A stretch of DNA of 64,000 nucleotides, taken from contig CAJTLS010000007.1 in the NCBI GenBank assembly GCA_910577295.1, positions 34,060 to 98,059 on the forward strand. Direction: 5' to 3'. The position numbers and the translations under genes were made by a program. Below, one piece after another: positions 1 to 9,368 of this stretch. Origin of the DNA: an uncultured Eubacterium sp. Lineage in GTDB: Bacteria > Bacillota > Clostridia > Lachnospirales > Lachnospiraceae. The number at the start of each line of letters is the position of its first letter. Positions within the stretch are counted from its first letter, which is position 1. The notes under the pieces were generated by a model. The model was not told the DNA's origin, did no database searches, and saw only the letters and a list, made by a program, of their open reading frames with translations.

Positions 1-2753
1 GCTACTACAATATGCGGTTAGTTTATTACCCTTCATCAGGAGAAGAAGATGACCGTGGTATTGCGATTGAGACCAAAGTTGAGCTTTACAATAAGAAAAC
101 CAATCAATTCGAGCCTCCATTTAATGGCGCGGAAGGTATTGATTTCGGACGGGTATATACAAATGAGGGCAAGCCGACAAAGGATAATCAGGGAAATGAG
201 ATTCGCCCGTCGCAGATTGAAGACCCGACGAGAGAGTGGATAGAGTCTTATTTCGAAGATGCAACGGGATATGAAATGGAGCCGTATTACTTCTATTTTG
301 AAGAGGGCGAGAACACAATTCGCCTGACCGGTGTCAATGAAAAATTGATCATGAAAGAATTTGCCATTGTCAATAGGCCGAAAATACCTTCTTATGAAGA
401 GTATGCCAATGAAAATAAAGGCAAAACAAATAATGTCAAAGCCGGATATGTAAAGAAAATTCAGGGAGAGAAATCCGATAGACGTTCTTCTCCTTCTCTG
501 TATGCAACGTATGACCGGACATCGGGCGATACGGAGTATGAAGATGAAAATGGCAATATTACACAGCATAATACGGAACATCAGGTTCTGGATGTAATCG
601 GCGGTACTCAGTGGAAAGTAGCCGGTGACTGGATTGAGTGGACCACGGAAGTAGAAGAAGAGGGCGACTATGTCATAGGTATTAAAGGGCGTCAGGGTTA
701 CAACCGTGGATATATCGCGAACCGCTCACTGCTGATTGACGGTGAAGTGCCTTTTCAGGAAGTTTCTCAGATTCAGTTTACATATAGCAACACATGGCAG
801 ATGCTCTGCCTGCAAAATGAAAAAGGGGAGGCGTATAAGTTCCACCTGACGGCAGGCAAGCACAAAATACGGATGAAGATTACATTAGGAAAGCTCGGCG
901 AGTATTTGTCGCAGCTCTCGGAAAGTGTATACCGTATGAATCAGTACTACCGTCAGATTTTGGTATTGACGGGTACCGAGCCGGATGAGTTCCGTGACTA
1001 TCAGATTGAGAAAGTTTATCCGGGAGTTATTGATGCGATGGACGCGGAGTCCAAACGCCTGTACAAACTGGTAGACGACGTTGCTGCTTATACCGGTGAA
1101 AAAGGCGGCGAGATATCTGTAGCGCAGACGTTAGCGGCACAGATGGAAACGTTTGTGGACAGACCGGATAAAATTCCTCAGACATTAGCCAATTATAAAG
1201 AAAATGTAAGTTCGCTCGGAACTTCCATCAATAACCTGAGTGCAGCGTCGATGGATATTGATTATATTGTTCTGGCGGCAGACCAAAAAGACATTCCGGA
1301 AGTGAATGAGAGCAGTTTCGACCGGATACTGCATGAGTGTACGTTGTTTATAAATTCATTCCGTACCGATTCTTCCGCTCTCGGTAATGTATATGATTCT
1401 AATGACCCAGATGTAATCGACGTATGGATTACTGCTGGACGTGACCAGAGTACTATTTTGAAAAACATGGTTGACCAGCAATTCACTCCTAAGTCGAAAG
1501 AATTATATGGTAAGGAAATTAAAGTAAACGTCAAGCTGATTGATGCGGCGGCGTCCGCCAATACGGTAACAAACTCAACGGCTGCGGTAAATGCTATGTT
1601 GCCGGCGGTTATGTCCGGTAACGGTCCGGATGTGGCGCTTTGTATTTCACAGACAGAGCCGGTAAACTATGCATTGCGAAGCGCGACGATTGACCTCACG
1701 CAATTTCCAGATTACAAGGAAGTGTTGTCCGAGTATCAGCCGAGCGCCTATGAGAGTTACTGGCTGACGGATAAGACGGGCCACACAGGACTGTACGGAC
1801 TTCCAGAGACGGAAAACTACAACGTGTTGTTCTATCGTACGGATATTATGAATGAGCTTGGCATCGATGCGACACAGATTAACACATGGGATGACGTGTT
1901 AAAGATTATTCCGGCGCTTCAGAAAAACAGTATGTCATTTGCCATTCCTTCGGTAGAGCGTAAGATTAATAATGCGTCCAATCCTGACCTTGCGAACTAC
2001 TATGCACAGTTAGTGCAGCGCGGCGGCGGTTTGTACCGCGATGAGGGGATTGAGACTATGATTGGAACTCAGCAGGGAATTTCGGCATTTGAGTTCTATA
2101 CGAAGTTGTTTACCAACTATAAATTAGTAAAACAATACGATTTTGCCAATCGTTTCCGAAGCGGCGAGATGCCAATCGGTGTAGCCGATTACAGTACGTT
2201 TAATACGTTGTCGGTATTTGCTCCTGAGATTAAAGGTCTTTGGAACTTCGGACTTGTTCCGGGCGTAAAACAGGAAGATGGAACGATTAACCGTTCGGTT
2301 CAGTGCTGGGGAACTGCTTCCATGATGCTTCGTGGCGCAGAAGTCCGCAATAAGAAAGATATTGCATGGAGTTTCCTCAAATGGTGGGCAAGCTCGGAGA
2401 CACAAGCTACTTATGCAAGAGAATTAGAGGCTGTTATGGGTGCTGCTGCACGTTATGCGACAGCAAACAAAAACACATTCAAGACGTTGTCATGGAGTGC
2501 AAAAGAATCGGAGGCACTGGAAGAACAGCATAAATGGGCGTTTGGTATTCGTCAGGTTGCCGGCGGTTACTATACGGAGCGCCATATTACAAACGCTATC
2601 CGTAAGGTTATGAATAATAATGATGATCCGCGTGAGACGCTGCTGGATTATGTTATTACGATTAATAAAGAGCTCTCGAACAAGCGTGAGGAGTTTGGAT
2701 TAAAGACGCTGGAACAAGAGAAGAAAGAAAACAAAGATAAAAAAGAAGAATAA
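1..2753 (+). CDS. ABC sugar-binding protein fused to a carbohydrate-binding-like module (5' truncated)
   Basis: The reading frame is open to the left edge, so the true start and any signal peptide are missing. Counting from the first Met at base 12, 913 residues remain. Residues about 190-295 look like a galactose-binding-type beta-sandwich (WIEWTTEVEEEGDYVIGIKG; later LTAGKHKIRMKITLG). Residues about 300-455 are helical. Residues about 465-890 resemble a family-1 extracellular solute-binding protein (VIDVWITAGRDQ, NGPDVALC, LYGLPETENYNVLFYRTDI, SFLKWWASSETQ). Ordinary binding proteins have 400-550 residues, so this is a large fusion. Two permease genes follow at once, so it probably delivers an oligosaccharide to them. 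The module family is my inference; the binding-protein call is firm. Confidence 0.85.
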   Translation, partial: YYNMRLVYYPSSGEEDDRGIAIETKVELYNKKTNQFEPPFNGAEGIDFGRVYTNEGKPTKDNQGNEIRPSQIEDPTREWIESYFEDATGYEMEPYYFYFEEGENTIRLTGVNEKLIMKEFAIVNRPKIPSYEEYANENKGKTNNVKAGYVKKIQGEKSDRRSSPSLYATYDRTSGDTEYEDENGNITQHNTEHQVLDVIGGTQWKVAGDWIEWTTEVEEEGDYVIGIKGRQGYNRGYIANRSLLIDGEVPFQEVSQIQFTYSNTWQMLCLQNEKGEAYKFHLTAGKHKIRMKITLGKLGEYLSQLSESVYRMNQYYRQILVLTGTEPDEFRDYQIEKVYPGVIDAMDAESKRLYKLVDDVAAYTGEKGGEISVAQTLAAQMETFVDRPDKIPQTLANYKENVSSLGTSINNLSAASMDIDYIVLAADQKDIPEVNESSFDRILHECTLFINSFRTDSSALGNVYDSNDPDVIDVWITAGRDQSTILKNMVDQQFTPKSKELYGKEIKVNVKLIDAAASANTVTNSTAAVNAMLPAVMSGNGPDVALCISQTEPVNYALRSATIDLTQFPDYKEVLSEYQPSAYESYWLTDKTGHTGLYGLPETENYNVLFYRTDIMNELGIDATQINTWDDVLKIIPALQKNSMSFAIPSVERKINNASNPDLANYYAQLVQRGGGLYRDEGIETMIGTQQGISAFEFYTKLFTNYKLVKQYDFANRFRSGEMPIGVADYSTFNTLSVFAPEIKGLWNFGLVPGVKQEDGTINRSVQCWGTASMMLRGAEVRNKKDIAWSFLKWWASSETQATYARELEAVMGAAARYATANKNTFKTLSWSAKESEALEEQHKWAFGIRQVAGGYYTERHITNAIRKVMNNNDDPRETLLDYVITINKELSNKREEFGLKTLEQEKKENKDKKEE

Positions 2754-2768
2754 GAGAGGAGTGAAGAA

Positions 2769-3704
2769 ATGAATTTTCTGGGGAAATATGTGCAGATAAA
2801 GAAACGCAATGCAAAGATAGCCTGGAAAAAGGCAAAGATGTCAAAGACATGTTACCTGTTCCTGTTGCCGTATTTCATCGTGTTTACTGCATTTTACATT
2901 TTGCCGGTACTGATGTCGATTTTCTATAGTTTTACATATTATAATGTACTGGAACCGGCAAGATTCGTTGGTGTAGACAATTACATCAACCTGCTCCTTG
3001 CGGATGATGTATTTCTGATTGCAGTAAAGAATACATTTCTGCTGGCGGCAATTACCGGCCCGCTTGGTTATATCATGGCGTTCCTCTTTGCATGGTTTAT
3101 CAATGAGCTGCCACGATACATTCGTGCTTTTGCCGTTGTTGTGTTTTACGCACCTACGATTTCCGGACAGGCATATTTGGTTTGGTCAATTCTGTTCAGT
3201 GGAGATGCCTATGGTTATGTAAATGCTTTTCTCATTAAGTTTGGTTTTATCAGTGAACCAATTCTGTGGCTTACGGATACCGCTTATATGATGAATGTAA
3301 TTATTATCGTAGTGTTGTGGATGAGTCTCGGACAGGGATTCCTATCGTTTGTAGCCGGTCTTCAGGGTATTGACAACTCGCAGTTTGAGGCTGGCTATGT
3401 GGATGGTGTCAGAAACCGCTGGCAGGAGTTATGGTATATTACCCTGCCGGGTATGAAACCAATGCTTCTGTTTGGTGCGGTTATGGCGATTACGCAAACT
3501 TTTGGCGTGGCTGACCAGACGATGGCGCTCTGCGGGTTCCCGAGTACGGACTATGCCGCGCGAACAGTTGTTACCCACCTGATTGATTATGGTACGACAC
3601 GATTTGAGATGGGTTATGCTTCTGCGATTGCGACGATACTGTTTGCGGTTATGCTGCTCCTGAATAAGGCGATACAGTCGTTGCTTAGCAAAGTTGGAAC
3701 TTGA
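2769..3704 (+). CDS. ABC sugar permease, MalF/LplB type
   Basis: This 311-residue integral membrane protein has about six hydrophobic segments, the first at about residues 28-48 (YLFLLPYFIVFTAFYILPVL). It carries the EAA loop that contacts the transport ATPase (EAGYVDGVRNRWQELWYITL, about residue 207 on). It belongs to the binding-protein-dependent permease family for sugars and would form one half of a heterodimeric channel with the next gene. GAGGAGTG lies just upstream of the ATG. It sits 15 bases after the binding-protein gene and its stop abuts the next ribosome binding site, so all three are probably cotranscribed. The substrate is inferred only from the xylan-type enzymes downstream. 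Confidence 0.92.
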   Translation: MNFLGKYVQIKKRNAKIAWKKAKMSKTCYLFLLPYFIVFTAFYILPVLMSIFYSFTYYNVLEPARFVGVDNYINLLLADDVFLIAVKNTFLLAAITGPLGYIMAFLFAWFINELPRYIRAFAVVVFYAPTISGQAYLVWSILFSGDAYGYVNAFLIKFGFISEPILWLTDTAYMMNVIIIVVLWMSLGQGFLSFVAGLQGIDNSQFEAGYVDGVRNRWQELWYITLPGMKPMLLFGAVMAITQTFGVADQTMALCGFPSTDYAARTVVTHLIDYGTTRFEMGYASAIATILFAVMLLLNKAIQSLLSKVGT

Positions 3705-3721
3705 TAGGAGGTATAGCAAAG

Positions 3722-4585
3722 ATGAAATTGATAAAATTAAAGCGAAGAAAACCGAACCGCTCGGTTGGTGGAGATGTCGGTATTTATATTTTGCTCATCC
3801 TATTTGGTATCTTCTTTGTGCTCCCGCTGGTGTATTCCATCAGTAGTGCATTTAAACCGTTAGATGAAATATATCTGTATCCACCAAGATTTTTTGTGAA
3901 AAATCCTACGTTTAATAACTTTCAGGATTTGCTCGTAGTTATGTCGAGTTCCTATGTACCGTTTACCCGTTATGTGTTTAACACGGTATTCATTACCTTG
4001 CTCGGTACGGTAGGACACTTGATTATCGGCTCTATGGCCGCTTACGTGCTGGCTAAATACGAGTTTCCGGGCAGCAAAAGGATATTTAAAATTATTCAGG
4101 CGGCGATTATGTTTAACGCCTATGTGTTGCAGATTCCTACCTATATTATAATGAGTAAACTGGGTTGGATTGATACCTATTTAGCGCTTATGGTTCCGGC
4201 GTTTGCCTTGCCGATGGGATTGTTCCTGATGAAACAGTTTATGGAGCAGATACCGGACGCTCTGATTGAGGCGGCGAAGATAGACGGCGCGAAAGAGGGC
4301 AGAATCTTCCTGCGTATTGTTATGCCGAACGTAAAACCGGCGTGGCTGACCGTTACGATTTTCTCAGTGCAGAACCTGTGGAACTTGAAAGGTCAGGTGT
4401 ACATATATTCGGAGGAATATAAAATGCTTCCGTACGCTTTACAGCAGATTATGGCCGGTGGTGTGGCCCGTGCGGGTGTCGGTTCTGCAGCGACGATGGT
4501 CGTTATGATGGTGCCGATTATTATCTTTATAATGGCAGAGAGCAATATTTTGGAAACCATGGCTAGTTCTGGTATTAAAGACTGA
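3722..4585 (+). CDS. ABC sugar permease, MalG/YtcP type
   Basis: This 287-residue polytopic membrane protein has the MalG-type EAA motif (EAAKIDGAKEGRIFLRIVMP) and the family ending ETMASSGIKD. It would pair with the preceding permease. The frame is open from a TTG at 3701, but AGGAGGT at 3707-3712 lies ideally before the ATG at 3722, so I take that start. There is a short gap to the preceding stop, indicating an operon. No ATP-binding subunit follows, as is common for CUT1 sugar transporters of Firmicutes that share an MsmK-type ATPase. Confidence 0.92.
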   Translation: MKLIKLKRRKPNRSVGGDVGIYILLILFGIFFVLPLVYSISSAFKPLDEIYLYPPRFFVKNPTFNNFQDLLVVMSSSYVPFTRYVFNTVFITLLGTVGHLIIGSMAAYVLAKYEFPGSKRIFKIIQAAIMFNAYVLQIPTYIIMSKLGWIDTYLALMVPAFALPMGLFLMKQFMEQIPDALIEAAKIDGAKEGRIFLRIVMPNVKPAWLTVTIFSVQNLWNLKGQVYIYSEEYKMLPYALQQIMAGGVARAGVGSAATMVVMMVPIIIFIMAESNILETMASSGIKD

Positions 4586-4602
4586 TAAAAGGAGGAAATA
4601 AA

Positions 4603-6090
4603 ATGAGAGTGTTAAAACGATTTACATCTGTATTTGTGTTATTACTCGTTGTGTCCCTCCTTGCAGGCAGTGTGGACTCATTGGCCAATAGTTCAAACGG
4701 CAATCATTATACTTATACTTATGATTGCTGGGGTGCGGACCGAGAGTCTCCGGATGCCTATACGGTAGAGCGCGTTATTTCTGGTTCTGACTTTGAACAA
4801 TGCGGAAACTTTAAAGACCCGCAGGGAATATACTGCGTAGGAAATAACATGTATGTCGCAGATACGGGAAACAACAGAATTTGTCATTTTACATATGGAG
4901 ATGATAAATTTGTGTTCGTCAAAGTTGTGGACAGTTACCAAAATGCCGACGGCAAAAAGGTTTCCCTAAAAGAGCCGCAGGATGTTTTTGTGACAACCGA
5001 AGGGCAGATGTACATAGCAGATACAGGGAATAATAAAATTGTTCATTTGGATGCGGACGGTAAACTTGTAAAAGAAATCGGACGTCCGGATGATAAGACG
5101 TATACGGAAGAAAAATTTCTTCCGCAGAAACTTGTAGTAGACAGGGCAAAGCGTATTTTTACACAGGTACAGAATGTGAACAAAGGTTTTCTGGAGTTTG
5201 ATGATGCCGGAGATTTTACCGGGTTTGTCGGCGCCAGTGAGGTAACTTACGACTTCTTTACCTATTTGTGGAAAATGATTGCTACGAAAGAGCAGCGAGC
5301 ACAGATGGAGTTGTTTGTACCGACCGAGTATTCCAATCTCTGTCTGGACTCCGAGGACTTTATCTATGCGACGATTAGTACGTTTGACGGCCCGGTAGAA
5401 ATGGCGGAGCCGATTCGTAAACTGAATGCAAAAGGTACGGATATCTTAGTGCGAAATGGATACGACGACCCTTACGGTGATTATCGTTATACCGATCACG
5501 GAGAATTGAAAGGACCATCCCAATTTAACGACATATGCTGTCTGGACAATGATGTCTACTATGCATTGGATACGAATAAGGGACGTATCTTTGCCTATGA
5601 TTTTCAGGGCAATATGTTATATGCTTTTGGCGGTCACGGGTACAAAGCAGGATACTTTATGAATCCGTCAGCTATTGAAGATTTAGGAGATTCTTTAGTT
5701 GTTGTCGACCAGAAACTGGGTACGATTACACAGTTTACGTTGACGGAATACGGCAAGCTGATTAATGGAGGACTGGCAGAGTATAAAATCGGACATTATG
5801 ATGAATCTGCCGATATATGGCGTCAGGTACTTCGGTTAAATGGTAACTACGATCAGGCGTATATAGGTATCGGGCGTGCACTTCTCCGTAAAGGGCAGTA
5901 TAAAGAAGCGATGGAATATTTCGAATTGAAATTAGATTCCAAGAATTATTCCAAAGCGTTTAAACTGTACAGAGAACAATGGTTCGAAGAGAACATCGGG
6001 AAGATTTTACTTATTTTCGCTATTCTCGTTCTCCTCGGCTTTGGTATTGGATTTGTTCGGAAAGCCAGAAAGGAGGTTGAGAAAGGATGA
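4603..6090 (+). CDS. Secreted, membrane-anchored NHL-repeat and TPR protein
   Basis: This 495-residue protein starts with a signal peptide (hydrophobic run about 9-24, cleavage near SLA-NSS at about 29). At least five NHL-like propeller repeats follow, with the motifs DPQGIYCVGNNMYVADTGNN, EPQDVFVTTEGQMYIADTGN and a later NPSAIEDLGDSLVVVDQ. Residues about 395-455 resemble tetratricopeptide repeats (YKIGHYDESADIWRQVLRLN, ALLRKGQYKEAMEYF). A single membrane span at about 468-487 precedes a short basic tail. NHL propellers are usually binding platforms, so an extracytoplasmic scaffold role beside the transporters is plausible but unproven. AAGGAGG precedes the ATG, and the gene overlaps the next by 4 bases. 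Confidence 0.8.
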   Translation: MRVLKRFTSVFVLLLVVSLLAGSVDSLANSSNGNHYTYTYDCWGADRESPDAYTVERVISGSDFEQCGNFKDPQGIYCVGNNMYVADTGNNRICHFTYGDDKFVFVKVVDSYQNADGKKVSLKEPQDVFVTTEGQMYIADTGNNKIVHLDADGKLVKEIGRPDDKTYTEEKFLPQKLVVDRAKRIFTQVQNVNKGFLEFDDAGDFTGFVGASEVTYDFFTYLWKMIATKEQRAQMELFVPTEYSNLCLDSEDFIYATISTFDGPVEMAEPIRKLNAKGTDILVRNGYDDPYGDYRYTDHGELKGPSQFNDICCLDNDVYYALDTNKGRIFAYDFQGNMLYAFGGHGYKAGYFMNPSAIEDLGDSLVVVDQKLGTITQFTLTEYGKLINGGLAEYKIGHYDESADIWRQVLRLNGNYDQAYIGIGRALLRKGQYKEAMEYFELKLDSKNYSKAFKLYREQWFEENIGKILLIFAILVLLGFGIGFVRKARKEVEKG

Positions 6091-6752
6091 AGATAAAAGA
6101 AAAGCTTTGTGATAAGGAAGCTTGGAATCGATATTTTGCTTCGCTGCGATATTCTCTTCACTGTATTGTGAGGCCATTTGATGGATTTTGGGATCTTACC
6201 CATGAGAAGAGAGGTTCCATGGCGGCAGCTAATACAATTATCGCTTTAGTCCTTTTGACCAATTTAATTAAATTGGGGGCAACCGGTTTTATATTCTATC
6301 AGGTGAATTGGGATACGGTAAATCTTGTCTTGGAAATTGCAACATTTTTGGTGCCGTTTATCGTTTATGTGGTTGCCAATTGGTGTTTGACGACATTGTT
6401 TGACGGGAAAGGTACATTAAGGGATATTTGGATAGGAACAGCATATGCAATGACACCTTATGTGATTATTCAGTTATTGCTTGTTCCGCTTAGTAACGTG
6501 GTAACTATAGAAGAGGGGGCATTTTATGGTGTCTTTGGAGCTTTCTCCTTTGTCTGGTGTGGTATGCTCATTGTAGCATCAGTAATGATGATACATGATT
6601 TCCTGTTGGGAAAAGCACTTGCATCACTGCTTTTTTCGGGAGTGGGAATGTTGATTATTGTATTCCTGCTTGTACTCTTCTTTAGTTTGATTAGTGACGG
6701 TTTCGCATATTTCTATTCGATTTACAAAGAGACCGTATTCCGAATGTATTGA
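6087..6752 (+). CDS. Yip1-family multi-pass membrane protein
   Basis: This 221-residue protein has about five strongly hydrophobic segments after a short polar N-terminus. The stretch FDGKGTLRDIWIGTAYAMTP and the following helices resemble the Yip1 domain found in bacterial membrane proteins of unknown biochemical role. The start overlaps the stop of the NHL gene (ATGA), suggesting translational coupling and a shared complex. No catalytic residues are evident. The Yip1 assignment rests on overall pattern and context; I have not compared profiles. Confidence 0.7.
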   Translation: MKIKEKLCDKEAWNRYFASLRYSLHCIVRPFDGFWDLTHEKRGSMAAANTIIALVLLTNLIKLGATGFIFYQVNWDTVNLVLEIATFLVPFIVYVVANWCLTTLFDGKGTLRDIWIGTAYAMTPYVIIQLLLVPLSNVVTIEEGAFYGVFGAFSFVWCGMLIVASVMMIHDFLLGKALASLLFSGVGMLIIVFLLVLFFSLISDGFAYFYSIYKETVFRMY

Positions 6753-6773
6753 TGAAAGGAGGAAAAAGACAAA

Positions 6774-9368
6774 ATGAAAAATAAATTGTATTTACTCCTG
6801 ATTGCAGTACTTTCGTGTTTCGTATTTGTTGCCTGTGGAGAGGAAGAGGGTAACAATGTAGAAATGGAAACATACGAGTATGACAATAGTGGGGATGTGA
6901 CTATTTCCAACGGTTTGCTGAGTCTTACCGTCAGCGGTTCTTCCACTCAGATTGAAGTGAAAGATGAAAAGACCGGAAAAACATACCGTTCCAATCCGAC
7001 AGCGGAGGAAATTGAAAAGTATGCCAATGCGGACGGACAGTATAAGGATGTGCTGAGTGCGACGATGGCGCTTACCTACTCCAATAACACAGATACGCAA
7101 AAAGAAATTGATAACTATTCTCAGTGTATTCGGGATAATAAGTTTTATAAGATTGAAAAGGTAAGCGATACGGAAGTTGTAGTGAAATATTCCGTAGGAG
7201 ATTTCGAAAAGTCATATGTATGTCCGGTAGCAATTAAAGAATCCAGAATGAATGAATTTCTGGAGAAGATTCCAAAGGGAGCTCAAAAGTCAGTACTTCG
7301 TTGCTACATTTATTACAATTACGAGGAATTGAGCGCTTCTGGAGAAGCTTCGGATCAGGAACTGCTTTCCAAGGGTGAGAAATTATTTCCGGATCTGAAA
7401 GACGAACCGGTATATTATTTGGATGAAGAAGTTACGGACGCCCGTTTGAAACAGTTAGAGACAAAGTTTATTGCGGCGGGATATACGGAGAAAGACCGTG
7501 TCAAAGATATGGGCAGCTACAAAGTTTCCCGTAATGAGGGTAAGCCGATTTTTGATATTTCCGTTCATTACATATTGGAAGATGATAATCTGGTTGTCAA
7601 AGTTCCGATGAAAGATATTAAATACAATACCGATTATCCAATTGTTAAATTACAGCTTCTTCCATTTATGGGTGCCGGAAACACCGAGGAAGAAGGGTAT
7701 ATGCTTGTACCTGAAGGAAGCGGCGGTATTATTAACTTCAATAACGGCAAAACCTTGCAGCAGAGATATCAGGGCGATATGTATGGTTGGGATTACGGAC
7801 AGAGCCGTAAAACTATCATAGATGAGTCAAAAGCAAGTTTTGCAGCCTATGCAATTGCCAATAAGACGAAAAACAATTCGTTCTTGTGTATTGCCGACGA
7901 GGGAAGTTCTTACGCAATGGTTCAGGCGGATATTTCCGGCAAGAACAACGGCTATAATTATTCAACATTTATTTATAACATGCTTCATGGAGAGAATATG
8001 GATGTGTCCAAGAAATCTGACACAACGGTTCGCGTCTATGAGGACGGACTTCCAGACGAGACAATCTCACAGAGATATATCTTTTCGGATAGTACGGAAT
8101 ATTCTGATTTAGCAGTTAAGTATCGCGAATATTTGCAGAAGAAATATCCAAATCTGCAAAAGAAGAAAGAAGATACAAGTGTTCCGTTAGCTGTTGAGAT
8201 GATTGGAGCAGTAGATGATACGGAACATATACTTGGTTATCCGGTTGTTCGTTCACAGTCTCTGACGTCTTATTCTCAGGCAAAGGATATTTTGAAGGAC
8301 TTGAAAGATTCCGGAATCGGTAATATCAATGCAAAGTATACCGGTTGGTTTAATACCGGAGTAAAACAGACTTCGGCAATTAAAGTTGATACGGTAGGAC
8401 GATTGGGAAGTTCATCAGATTTGAAAGATTTGACTGCTTATGCAAATCAGACAGAGGGAATGGACTTGTACTTAAACGGTACTTTCACATATGCTTATAA
8501 AGATAAATGGTTCGATGGATTTTCTTCCAGAAAGCATGCGGCTAAATTTGTAAATCGGGAAGAATGTGAATTGTTTACTCTTGACTCGGTTACGTATAAA
8601 GCAGATGATGAAGACCGCGGAGACTTAGGATTTGATAGTTATTATTTGCTAAAGCCATCCTATTCTATGGAGGCGGTTGACAATTATGTAGAAGAAGTAA
8701 ATGATTATGGCTCCAAGAATATCGGATTTGAAGATATCGGCAATAATTTGGCAGGTGATTATAATCCGAAGAGCCGTGTATCCCGCGAGGCATCCTTGAA
8801 TCTTCAGGTGAAGAAGATGCAGGCGTTGAAGCAGGGGGGCAGCAAACTTATGATTACCGGTGGAAATCAATATGCTGTTCCGTATGCAGATTATGTGACG
8901 GATATGGATGTTTCTTCCAAGGCAGTAAACATTGTTGACGAACAGGTTCCATTTTATCCAATGGCGCTGCATGGTATTGTAAACTATTCGAGTTCACCAA
9001 TCAATCTGTCGGAGAATCAGGAAGATAATATTTTGAAATCCGCTGAAACCGGTGCCGGTCTCTACTTTACTTATATTTATGAGGATACAAGCATACTTCA
9101 AGATGGTAAGTATACAAGATACTATGCTTGTAATTTCGGACAGTGGAAAGACGATACGGTGAAGTTGTACCAGAAGTTTAATGAAAAACTGGGTGATACT
9201 TATAACCAGTATATTACAAAACATGAAAAAATAACGGATGGTGTTTACAAAACAACTTTTGAAAGCGGCAAATCGGTTCTTGTAAACTACAACTATGAGA
9301 ACTACGATTATAACGGAACAACTGTTGGAAGCAGAGATTTCGCTGTTGTGAAGGGGGGTGAAGAATAA
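6774..9368 (+). CDS. DUF5696-type large lipoprotein, possible glycoside-hydrolase-like fold
   Basis: This 864-residue protein begins with a lipoprotein signal (lipobox FVAC, Cys21), so it should be anchored outside the membrane. Residues about 35-470 are rich in beta-strand-like segments. Residues about 480-800 alternate strands and helices in a TIM-barrel-like way, with the acidic motif GFEDIGN (E653, D654) and an aromatic-rich end. I recognise it as the DUF5696 type that accompanies sugar ABC transporters in Firmicutes; no enzymatic activity is established that I know of. It lies 21 bases after the Yip1 gene, and its stop touches the next permease start. Enzyme function is inference from architecture and context. 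Confidence 0.72.
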   Translation: MKNKLYLLLIAVLSCFVFVACGEEEGNNVEMETYEYDNSGDVTISNGLLSLTVSGSSTQIEVKDEKTGKTYRSNPTAEEIEKYANADGQYKDVLSATMALTYSNNTDTQKEIDNYSQCIRDNKFYKIEKVSDTEVVVKYSVGDFEKSYVCPVAIKESRMNEFLEKIPKGAQKSVLRCYIYYNYEELSASGEASDQELLSKGEKLFPDLKDEPVYYLDEEVTDARLKQLETKFIAAGYTEKDRVKDMGSYKVSRNEGKPIFDISVHYILEDDNLVVKVPMKDIKYNTDYPIVKLQLLPFMGAGNTEEEGYMLVPEGSGGIINFNNGKTLQQRYQGDMYGWDYGQSRKTIIDESKASFAAYAIANKTKNNSFLCIADEGSSYAMVQADISGKNNGYNYSTFIYNMLHGENMDVSKKSDTTVRVYEDGLPDETISQRYIFSDSTEYSDLAVKYREYLQKKYPNLQKKKEDTSVPLAVEMIGAVDDTEHILGYPVVRSQSLTSYSQAKDILKDLKDSGIGNINAKYTGWFNTGVKQTSAIKVDTVGRLGSSSDLKDLTAYANQTEGMDLYLNGTFTYAYKDKWFDGFSSRKHAAKFVNREECELFTLDSVTYKADDEDRGDLGFDSYYLLKPSYSMEAVDNYVEEVNDYGSKNIGFEDIGNNLAGDYNPKSRVSREASLNLQVKKMQALKQGGSKLMITGGNQYAVPYADYVTDMDVSSKAVNIVDEQVPFYPMALHGIVNYSSSPINLSENQEDNILKSAETGAGLYFTYIYEDTSILQDGKYTRYYACNFGQWKDDTVKLYQKFNEKLGDTYNQYITKHEKITDGVYKTTFESGKSVLVNYNYENYDYNGTTVGSRDFAVVKGGEE

